From positions 5,746,094 to 5,810,093 of the forward strand of contig CM069595.1 of assembly GCA_035771175.1 (NCBI GenBank): a DNA stretch of 64,000 bases, read 5' to 3'. Positions within the stretch are counted from its first letter, which is position 1. Each line of letters starts with the position of its first letter. This stretch comes from Paratinospora sagittata (taxonomy: Eukaryota > Streptophyta > Magnoliopsida > Ranunculales > Menispermaceae). Below are positions 46,817-56,244 of this stretch, piece by piece. The position numbers were made by a program, and so were the translations under genes. The notes beneath the pieces were generated by a model. That model was not told the DNA's origin and searched no databases. It saw only the letters and a program-made list of their open reading frames with translations.

Positions 46817-47010
46817 CAACGAGTAGTTAGCTCAGTGGAATGAGACCGAGTCATAAAGTCATTTTTGTATAAAAATTTTTAAGTTTTATTCTTGAAGGCG
46901 TTCTCATTGTAAGAGATTTATTATTCTGCTCTCGTCTTGAACGAAAATTAATACTGTACTTTAATAATATAGGGATACCATCAGTAAAACCGAAAAATAA
47001 AAATAAAAAT
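46817..47010 (+). mobile_element. SINE-like element, copy 2
   Basis: The head contains TAGCTCAGTGG (about 46827-46837), a perfect match to the tRNA A-box consensus, and the body aligns with copy 1 at 41471-41650 through several blocks. It ends in an A-rich tail (CCGAAAAATAAAAATAAAAA). The B box is degraded. Finding two related copies 5 kb apart on the same strand supports a real dispersed family. Confidence 0.65.
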
Positions 47011-47474
47011 TAGCTAATTCTCCGACTCGAGTGCACCAATTAAAGGTAATTTTGAAATTTTATTGACACCCAGGGCGTTTTATTCCTACAGCCTCAAAAG
47101 GGTACAAAAAGGCAAACCGCCCTCTCAGGCGTTATGGTTTCGGAAGCAATTCGCCGAATCAGCGATCGAGCCGTCCGTTACCAAAGCATCCAAACAGAAA
47201 ACGGCAGTTTGAAGTTTGACATCAATCATTCACCGTATAATCATACATATCACAGAGCATTGAAAAGAAGCCACGTGGAACTTTCTGGCCCCACTTAGCC
47301 ATGTGACGCCATAAAAAAAACCTTTCCTTTTCGAAATAAAGAGAATCGTACGGTCTCCATTGCATCACATGTTAACAATCCTACGGAGGTCCAATCGTAT
47401 GTTCCTGTGCAACGGAGAAAAAGACAAGGGAGGACACAATATACGGTTCTGCCCTTCCCATTTGTATTTGGGCC

Positions 47475-47480
47475 TATAAA
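47475..47480 (+). promoter_or_regulatory. TATA box of the first ERF-VII gene
   Basis: TATAAA in the context GGGCCTATAAATCTG, 63 bp upstream of the ATG at 47543. The region 47040-47470 before it is less AT-rich than its surroundings and is the likely promoter. Confidence 0.65.
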
Positions 47481-47542
47481 TCTGAGAACCATGAGACAAA
47501 GCATTTTGCATTGCGATTAATAATAACTCATGGTATTGAAAA

Positions 47543-48748
47543 ATGTGTGGAGGAGCGATCATCTCCGACTATATTGCGGCGAAACGTAGCCGGAATCTGA
47601 CGACCCAAGACCTTCTGTCGGAATTTGACGTCATCTCTAATCTTCTGGGTTTTGACTACAAAGAAGATGAGGAACAGTTCTGCTTCACTACTGATCATCA
47701 CTTCAACGAGAAGGTACTAAACTTAAATTAGCCGTATTTTATTCATTTGTAGCTATGCAATTAGTTTGTGGAGTTGATTATGAAAGAATAAATTATATAT
47801 AACCTTGTGAAATACTTGATATATGTGTGCTCCGAGACTGTTACACAAGCATGAGAATTCTTCTTTTTTAGAGTAGTCTTAAAATGACTTAAAATATGTA
47901 TTTAAAAATATATTTATGCTTTAAGTAGCAACAAATCACATCGCCTCAGGAAAAAAAAAAAAAAAAAAAGCCACCCACAATGCTCCCTGTCAAGAGGGAT
48001 ACGGTTTCGATACATATATATATTTTGGGTGGTAAAAGGATTTTTGTTTCTTTTAATACCATATAAGATAAATATGAGAGCCTAAATAGTATATAACAAA
48101 CAGATTCTTGTTCATTGAACTTAATTCATTTAGTCAAAGAAGAGTACAACCGAGAACAAAAGGAACAAGAAGAAGATAAAGAAGAACTCAGAAGAAGGAA
48201 GAGCCAATAGCAAGTGCAAGAAATTAGAAGGACGAACAAGGAAGAACGTCTACAGGGGGATAAGGAAGAGGCCATGGGGCAAATGGGCAGCTGAAATTCG
48301 AGACCCACAAAAGGGTGTTCGTGTCTGGCTTGGTACTTTTGATACAGCTGAAGAAGCTGCAAGAGCATACGATGCAGCTGCAAAACGAATCAGAGGGGAC
48401 AAGGCCAAGCTCAATTTCTCTGATCCTCAGCAACTATCTCTGATAACTCCGCCTCCGGCGAAGCGTAGCCGCTGGTCTGCAGCCCCTGAGGAGTACAGTT
48501 TCCAGCAGCCAGCAACTGAACCATTTCTGATGGATTTTCCATTCAAAGAAGAAATATATGAAGATTATGAGCTTGGAGGAAATATTAATGATGTTGAGCT
48601 GATGGAGCAGATATCAAGCGCGGGATCATTTCTGGGATTAGTTCAAGCTAATCATCAAGGCAATATTAATGGAGGATTTGGGGAAGTGCCGATGGACCTG
48701 TGGTCATGGGACGACGTTCCCATGGCGTCTGATCATCTTGTTTACTGA
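47543..48748 (+). CDS. RAP2.3: Group VII ERF transcription factor, RAP2.3/ERF72-like
   Basis: An AP2/ERF activator of hypoxia-response genes. Exons: 47543-47713 and 48134-48748 (786 nt, 261 aa). The N-terminus [12 protein letters not shown] is the group VII signature. In this family Met removal exposes Cys2, which plant cysteine oxidases oxidise in air, leading to degradation through the Arg/N-degron (PRT6) pathway; low oxygen or NO stabilises the protein. The segment [13 protein letters not shown] matches the N-terminal motif of RAP2.3. A very basic linker (aa 58-96) precedes the AP2 domain (about aa 97-153: [41 protein letters not shown]). The C-terminal acidic LWSWDDVPM resembles the LWSxDD activation motif. 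The intron sits between N-degron region and linker, as in other ERF-VIIs. The symbol is inferred from N-terminal similarity and neighbourhood. Confidence 0.92.
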
Positions 48749-50645
48749 TGATGGGTTTATTGTGTTTAATGTTTTAAGTTAAGAGACGAATCTATTTCTG
48801 ATTTCGGTTGTGTTTTGCTTGGTTGATGTTTTGAGAGTGTTTTGCCTTTGGAAGTTTGGATTACACAGGTGCATGTATCTGTCTCTGTCACAGTTTCTAT
48901 TCCTTTCTCGAAAGAACGTAATATTGACTCATAATATCACAAATAATATATATACAAATACTATAAAGGAAAGCATTATCATATTGAATCTTATAAATAT
49001 TTTAAGAAAATGATGAATTCAAACTTTACAAAGGGTAATTGTAAATGTATTCATTAAAAAAACCTCGCTGTGGCCATTTGTTATATATCATTGTAAAAAA
49101 TTTGTAAATTATATGGATAGAGTGTACTTTTGGTGGATATATTTAGAATTACCCTTTTTCAAAACATGTTTTGAGACACTAACAATTGCAACATTCCTAT
49201 GATCATAAATCATATTGTAATTTTAAGAATATTAATAATATGGATAAATGCTAAAGAGATTAGGATATTATAGTGCAGCGTAGACTGCAATGCAAACTAG
49301 AATAAATTATATATACCCTTGTGAAATACTTGATAGAGTATTGTTATAGGGACTTGCAGCTTGACGTTAACACTCGACAGGGGGCTTTAACATTCCTTGG
49401 ATGGCAAGGAAGCTGCACAATACATAAAATGAACGTTAAAGCCCAACGCTGGCTACTATATATGGTGTTAGGCTTCAATGTCCAAATAATTTTTTTCTTT
49501 GAAATTACATTTGATCACATGTTAACACCTAATTTGATGAAAGTTCAAAGGTAATTAGATGTTTTAGTTTGCATTGCAGTTTTTATAACAATCAATGTAG
49601 CTTTATCTACTATGAAAATGAAACTATATATATGTGCAACCATACAGTTTTTTTTATTTTATTTTTTGAAACTCATTAAATATGTTTATTTATGTCATTG
49701 TATAATACAAGATCCAATAAATAAGAATGTGTAATTATACATATAGTTAATTTTTTTTATAGTTAAACTAACAATTTTCTAATATTATACAATTGTAGAT
49801 ATCTCAAAATAGATTTACTAAATATATGGGGCTAATTCATGATGTAAAAAATATCAAAATGACTCATAAGAACATGAGTTAGAGTCTTGTTATTAAGTGG
49901 AGAGGACACGGTCTTTGCTCAGAAAAAAAATTTATTGTATTATAAGCTCCGTAATGTAATGTAGGAGCATCGAACGTCACTCTCTCTCCTAGATTACCTA
50001 AAAATAATGCTGAAATGGGCATTGTTTATGATTGGAAAGTGTATTGACACTAAGGGGTTAATTTTACAGTTTTTACTGCGCTAAGACTTAAAGCGTGTGG
50101 CCGCCACACGCACGGCACGCTATCTCAGATCTTTTCTTCGCTACAAATGATTATGCCTGGGCAAAAAAAAAAAAAAAAAAGTTCGAGAATGGACATTAAT
50201 TCTTAGCCATATATATATGACGTTAACATCTTGAGATTGCTTTTAAGAATTGAGTCCATCATGCAATGGTCTGAAAAAGTTTCAACTTTTTAAAACATCT
50301 TAAAGATTTAAATAACATTACGTAATATTACATCATGTTTTACATTTTTATACATACCTTTTAAAGTAAAATGAAAAACACAGAAAAAGCAGAATCCCTT
50401 TCCTTATAAAAAGGAAAAGACCTTATTAGCCTTTTCTACACAAATTATTAATTTTATAATTATATAACCATTTATTCCGACATTGACGAAAATAAAATTA
50501 TGAATGAATCCGATGGATAAACAACAATCAAATTTATTTGTGAATTGAAATAATAGTTTCACAATAAATATAAACAAGTTTATCACATAAAATATAAATT
50601 AAAATTTTATATTTATTGTACCAAGATCTTTTAAAGTAAAATCTT
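48749..50645. other. Intergenic AT-rich DNA
   Basis: Starts with the probable 3' UTR of the first ERF-VII gene (48749 to about 49000). The remainder is AT-rich with short A- and T-runs (for example about 50164-50180). No gene or delimitable repeat was found. Confidence 0.5.
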
Positions 50646-50915
50646 ATACCTGGGCTCAAATGTGATTAAGATTAGAATAATATCAGTACTAATAGAGATA
50701 TAAAGCCCACTCAACAAGTAGTATCAGAGTCAATAGTTCGGCTAGAATATACTTACGTCAAGGTGGAACACACAAGTGTGTTAATGGTCGAAGATGGTTC
50801 ATCTTCTTCGAGATGATAATAATAATTAATCTGACATAAATTATACACCTAGGCTCAAAAATGATTAAATTAAAAATAATATCGATACTAATAAAGATTC
50901 ATGTCCACCCAAGAT
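50646..50915 (+). mobile_element. TRIM-like miniature LTR element (degenerate)
   Basis: Two imperfect direct repeats of ~75 bp, about 50643-50720 and 50840-50912, share TTATAC..C..GGCTCAAA, GATTAA, AATAATATC, TACTAAT and AGAT blocks. Right after the first lies AGTAGTATCAGAGTC, close to the TGGTATCAGAGC primer-binding site that many plant LTR elements use for initiator Met-tRNA. Short repeats, PBS and a tiny interior without coding sequence match the TRIM plan. The ends and any target duplication are not resolved. Confidence 0.45.
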
Positions 50916-50951
50916 ATATATACATTAATCCATCTTCACTGGTCTATTGAT

Positions 50952-51029
50952 TAGGGCTAAGTTGATATACAAATTACAATAAGAAAATTGTAGGGCTAAG
51001 TTGATATACAAATTACAATAAGAAAATTG
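50952..51029. repeat. 39-bp perfect tandem duplication
   Basis: The unit TAGGGCTAAGTTGATATACA... is present twice in direct succession with a 39-bp period and no visible difference, in intergenic DNA. Identity suggests a recent event or an assembly artefact. Confidence 0.9.
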
Positions 51030-54000
51030 TACAATATTTTAATATTTGATCCTCGCTTATCCCAATAACCAATATCTTATATATATATATATTGGCACAT
51101 TCTCCTATTTCCACTTTTAGTACAAATTTCCAAAGCTTTTATTCCAGCCTCCACCCATGAATACACTGCACCCAGAGTGTCCAGATTAATTGCATGATGG
51201 CATATATTGGTCACTATATATTCCATGGTTGAAACCTTATTTTATCTATCATCGATCTACGTACTTTTTGAAAATAAGTCCTCAATCTTTTCTTTCAATT
51301 GGGTTTGACCTGTAATCTATCATAAATGAAATAAAGTTAACAAATATTCTTTTGTGATAAATGAAATATTTAGCTTTGTAGAGGCTAATTTATTTGTAGA
51401 TCTTGGTCACTTGGTTGTAGCTATGCGACATTTTCTCAAACAAATTAAATGCACCTAAATTCTTACAAATGCATTTGGATTTGGATTTATTGTAAATTTT
51501 TGGAAAGACAATGATATTAATTTAATTTAGTAATTGGAATTAGGCTTTTTGGATTAGTTAGACCTTTAAAGGTGATTTAAAATCTTGAAGATTTGGAAGA
51601 TCTTCTCAACATTCTTCTGGATGTTGCTCATTCGAGTTCTTTGTTCCTGAGTCAAGCTAAGTCGGAGGTCTTTCTCTCTTTAAGTTACAATAAGTGAGAG
51701 GGTTGATCCATGTTAATATAAGATTTGATCAATATTAAAAAATAATAATACGATGAAAATGCACTGAAATGATTGGTATTACGTGCTGTCATCTTTCCTT
51801 AATTTTTAGGCAGCTTAGTTAATCGGTTTCGTGGCTGCCAAGTGGGTATGCCAAAAATTAGGCCCAACATCTCTATTTAATCAACTATGAACTCAGGTAT
51901 GTGGTTTTCTTCCTAAAGGCCCTGCTGGGCCTAATAATTAAGAAGAAATCTAATTTTATATCTTACATATAATAAATTCTCTGTATAATTTAATGTGAAA
52001 GTACTATTAGTTAACTATTTAATTAATCTACAAAATTTTAAACAGATAAATGGTAGTAAAAGATATTTTATCTAGAAACTTTATTTTGATGGCGATTTGC
52101 AGGTTGTCCAAGTGGGTGCGATATTATAATTAACACGATTACTTAAAGAGATGACAAAGGAATTTTCTCAAATAATAAATAGACAGAAGAACAGATAAGT
52201 TTACATGGATCATCATCATGGCCAAGTTGCACGTACTGAGTGCGACTCAAGACCTCATGAGTGCCGCTAGGTTCAACGTACACAATACATATATAAGATA
52301 TTATTATTATTATTTTTGGCTTCTCCATTTTTATTTTAATTGGCTAACCTTAATTTTGTCGATACAATTATTTGGTGCGCGTCTGACGTACCTTGCAAAT
52401 TATATCTCTAATTAATGATACTCCATATAGTGATAGAAATAGGACCTGCTGGAATTACATTTTTTTTAATAGAAAAAAATAATGAGTACTAAAATAATAT
52501 AAAATATGTACTCAAAATTTTATTTAAGTCAACGTGACAATATATTATATTGTCACATCATAAAAAAAAAAAAGAAATACCCACCACTGACTACATATTA
52601 TATCAAATATAATTTTTAACTCGTAAAAATGTTTCTCATGCACGACACAAATTGCTTGTTCGGATAAATTCTTTGGGTAAAATCAACTCACCTAAGATTG
52701 ATAAATATTTATAATAATTTTATTTTTTTAATTATTAGATAAATGTACGAGTATTTAAAGAGACGATCTAAAAAGCAAATTAAAGGTCACGTGCTTCACA
52801 CGTTGCATTTTTAGTAAGCGAGAGCTACTAAAATGCAGAAGAGCCGTACTTTGTCTGTATGTGAAGGGGCAGTTTTGGATTTTCGTAATGTCTGCCTACG
52901 GAGTTAAGGTCAATAGTAAGAAGAATAGGAGGAGTAGGAATATGAAGACCATAGTCAAAGTCAAAAGGTCAAACTGTCCAAGAAACAAGATTCAATGCGT
53001 ATTATGCTGTGCGCTTGAAGAGGGATTCAAGTTTCTAGAGAACTCAACTTGTCATTAATTAACACTAAAATTTCATTCACGTAACCTATTTTCAATTAAC
53101 CGAGCCCCCCAAAGACAAGGGTGTATATAATCTACAAAAGATATTAATAAATAATAATTATAATTCTCCTAATCTGCATATGCCTTGTAAGAATTATAAT
53201 AATATTTTATATCAATTTTGTAAAAACGCTTAAATGGCATTACAATTCCAATAGTACTATTTAGTAAATATCAGCATGTATCAATTGTATTTATATAATG
53301 TGTAACAAATAAATTAAAAATGAGTAATATTATGTATATGTTAGGTTGTAACATTATTTTTTAAAATTGACACTCAGTCGTTTTTAGATGTTTTAAGAAT
53401 GTATGAGTATTTAAAAAAGTTATGTAATACATTTCTATTTTTAAAATATTTTAAAAAATTAAATATTAATATTAAAAAAATAATATTGATATCTAATATA
53501 TATATATATATATAATATTTTTCTTTAAAAATAAAATACATTATTTGGTTCTCGGTCAATTAAACGCAACAACAAATTAGAGGAACCATGGATTATTATT
53601 ACATTGATCTCCCCAAATTGAATTTTGGTAATTAGTAGCTTGGTTTTGGTGGGCTAGCTAATATACTAGCTAGGCTTCTATCTTCAACTCATCATGCTTT
53701 ATTGTTCCTCTGAAATCCAACTTGCTCATCCTTTGTTCCTTGGAGGACCCCATTTTCATTATTTATTTTGGGTGGACATTTATTTGCGAACCAACTTGGA
53801 ATATATTAATACAAAAGCGAGATAAGTATATGATTAACTCAAGACATTTACAAAGCTGGCTCTTATCCTAACATCCGCTATTCTTCCCACTTCATCTTAT
53901 TTAAGTCAAATCAAATTAAAACAAAATCAAATCATATTCTACGTTACTCAGCCGCCGACACGGCACCAATATATATTTTTTAACTCACAAATGGTCAAAT

Positions 54001-54378
54001 GAATAAGTTGAAAGGACAGAACGTCGGCAATGCAAATCTGGTTAAAAGATCACTTGTTATACTAGTCTTGTTCATGAAACAAAGTAAGGGGAGAATCCAA
54101 AACGTGGAATGGGGCCACCACCATCTAATTATGTAATCACATGTAACTCAAAAGTAATATTTCTTCCTCGAGTACTGTATGTATGTACCATTAAGAAAAT
54201 AATATGGTAAAAGTAAAACGATATTATAAGTTGTAATTTCAGAACAAAAAAAATTTATTTCTTATTTTTGGCCTGAAACAAATTAGTTTTAAATAAAAAT
54301 TTTAAAATTTATTTTTTAATTTAATCAATTAAATGTATTTTCCGTGTTTTCAACTAACCAAATGAAGGCCTTATTAGT
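51030..54378. other. Intergenic AT-rich DNA between the ERF-VII genes
   Basis: No coding region is supported. Small items seen: a palindrome GTGACAATATA/TATATTGTCAC at about 52534-52556 and a (TA)n tract near 53498-53514. The frame at 52861-53058 lacks any resemblance to a known family. Confidence 0.5.
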
Positions 54379-54453
54379 CTTTTAATTGTCTATTGTTATA
54401 TTTATAAGTATAGCAGCTTTTAATTGTCTATTGTTATATTTATAAGTATAGCA
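54379..54453. repeat. 38-bp tandem duplication
   Basis: The unit CTTTTAATTGTCTATTGTTA plus TATTTATAAGTATAGCA occurs twice with a 38-bp period (from 54379 and from 54417), directly upstream of the poly(A)-bearing insertion at 54472. Confidence 0.85.
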
Positions 54454-54471
54454 AGATGGGCCTATCAAAGT

Positions 54472-54591
54472 CTATTATTAAGTATCAATGATTTTAAAAG
54501 TGCTTCTGGGTCTGTGATCGTTGTTTTGAAAAAATTATTAAAAAAAAAAAAAAAAAAAGACTCCTAATACCTACAGCTGTTAAAAAAAAAG
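54472..54591 (+). mobile_element. Short retroposed insertion with 19-bp target duplication
   Basis: AAGATGGGCCTATCAAAGT occurs at 54453-54471 and again at 54592-54610. The 120 bp between them contains an internal A-run (about 54541-54558) and ends in GTTAAAAAAAAAG. A long perfect duplication plus an A-rich 3' end is the mark of target-primed retroposition, as for a SINE or a truncated LINE. I do not recognise the body. Confidence 0.7.
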
Positions 54592-54610
54592 AAGATGGGC
54601 CTATCAAAGT

Positions 54611-55157
54611 TTAAGGAAGCATTTGCATTACAAAAAAGTATTAGGAACACATAAGATGAAGGTTGAACATCTCATTTTTCTTTGATCCATATAAATTTTA
54701 AAATAATATTAAATAATAGATTTGTATTTTAACCAAAAATGTTCTGAAGTTTTAGTCCTAGTTTTATCCGTATGTGTTATGTATTTTTTTGGTTAATTAT
54801 TTTTTTAAAGATAAGACTAAGAGGGTAATTTGGTAAAGAAACAAAACGAGTTACCGGACAACTGGAATCATTCGTACGCCAACCCCTCTCGATGTTGACG
54901 CTTTGTAACACGAGATCTTCACATGCCCCACGTAAGACTGAAGTTTGGTGAAACGGAGAATCACACGAAGCTTCATCTGCGCCGCTGTCACACACGTTAC
55001 GCACCCTACAAATGCCACTCGCCCCCTCTCCATTTCTTACCAACATTTCTCTAACCCTCATTCTCTCATTCTCTGCATTTCTGAAACTTCATTTCATTTT
55101 TCATCAAATCTCAGCTTAGTACTCTCGATTTCTTTCAAGCAAAGAAGATTAAAAAAA
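54611..55157 (+). promoter_or_regulatory. Upstream region of the second ERF-VII gene
   Basis: AT-rich to about 54830, then markedly GC-richer (54840-55100), with pyrimidine-rich sequence before the ATG, as in a plant 5' UTR. No single TATA box stands out. A minus-strand frame covering 54777-55061 is an artefact of this composition. Confidence 0.45.
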
Positions 55158-56244
55158 ATGTGTGGTGGTGCGATCCTCGCCGACTTGATTCCCCGGAACG
55201 GAAGTCGCCGGCCAACCCTCCCTGGCCTCTGGACCACCGACCCTTTCTCCCAAGAGTTTCATCACTTGGGTCGTGATGTTTCCATCAATGAAAAATCAAC
55301 CCCTGCTTCAGGTCAAAACCCTTTTTTTTTTAATTTTTCCGTTCTATTTTTTTGTTACTTATTTATTTCCTGTTTATATGGATTCACTTTCTGATTTCTT
55401 TTGGGACTTTATTCAAACAGGTCGCGACCAGGGTGAGACCAAGGCGAAAAGAAAGCGGAAGAATCTATACAGAGGGATTCGACAGAGGCCATGGGGCAAA
55501 TGGGCAGCTGAAATTCGTGATCCCAGAAAAGGGGTTAGGGTTTGGCTGGGTACTTTCAACACAGCAGAAGAAGCAGCCAGAGCTTATGATAAGGAAGCAA
55601 GGAAAATAAGGGGCAAGAAAGCCAAAGTTAATTTCCCCAATGAAGAAGAAGACCATGAATCTCCATTTAATACCACGCCCCTGATACCCAATTACCAGAA
55701 TAACCCTTCAAGTCTTCAAGTGAATAATGCCGAGGATGTATTATTGGGAAGTTGGGGTTTTGGGTATACCTCAAATGATAATCTCAACAACAATATCTCA
55801 GTGTTTCCTAGTAGTAATAGTGGGTTTAAATATCCTGAGACAACTAATGTTGTGTCTCACGAGGATTATTATTCTGGGTCTGGATCAGAAGGGGTTGCTG
55901 ATAATGATTATTATACTTGTCTTGAAGTGAAAGAAGAAGCTGTAGTAGAAGATGTGAAGAAGCAAAATAATGGAGTTATGATGAACAAGGAAGAAGTGGT
56001 GGTGATTGAAGATGAACCGGTTCAGAGTACTGAAGTTCAGAAGCTGAAGGAAGAGCTAATGGCGTTTGAGTCCTTCATGAAGTTTTATCAGATACCGTAT
56101 CTGGACGGTGGTGTTGAGCAACAGCAGTCCATGGTTTCTTCGAATCCTGTTCAGGAAAGTGTACTTGGGTGTCCTCCAGTGGAGCAGCTCTGGAGCTTTG
56201 ATGATTTAGTTTCTCCTCGGATGGCTTCAGCAGGGGCTTTATAA
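55158..56244 (+). CDS. Group VII ERF transcription factor, second copy
   Basis: An AP2/ERF activator of the oxygen-sensing class. Exons: 55158-55311 and 55421-56244 (978 nt, 325 aa; GT-AG). It starts [18 protein letters not shown], with Cys2 available for the N-degron mechanism. The basic stretch KAKRKRKN leads into the AP2 domain (about aa 68-124: [42 protein letters not shown]). A long acidic, Asn/Ser-rich C-terminal region follows with [20 protein letters not shown], a motif seen in JERF/HRE2-like group VII proteins, and ends with LWSFDDLV. It lies 6.4 kb downstream of the first ERF-VII on the same strand with the same intron position. The two share the AP2 domain and N-terminal degron but little else, so the duplication is old. 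Exact Arabidopsis counterpart is uncertain. Confidence 0.92.

Noticed and set aside
52861..53058. 65-codon plus-strand frame between the ERF-VII genes
   Set aside because: Basic, compositionally plain peptide with no recognised homology or promoter; not enough to call a gene.
54777..55061. Minus-strand frame overlapping the second ERF-VII promoter
   Set aside because: No conserved domain, and it lies in the 5' region of a strongly supported gene.
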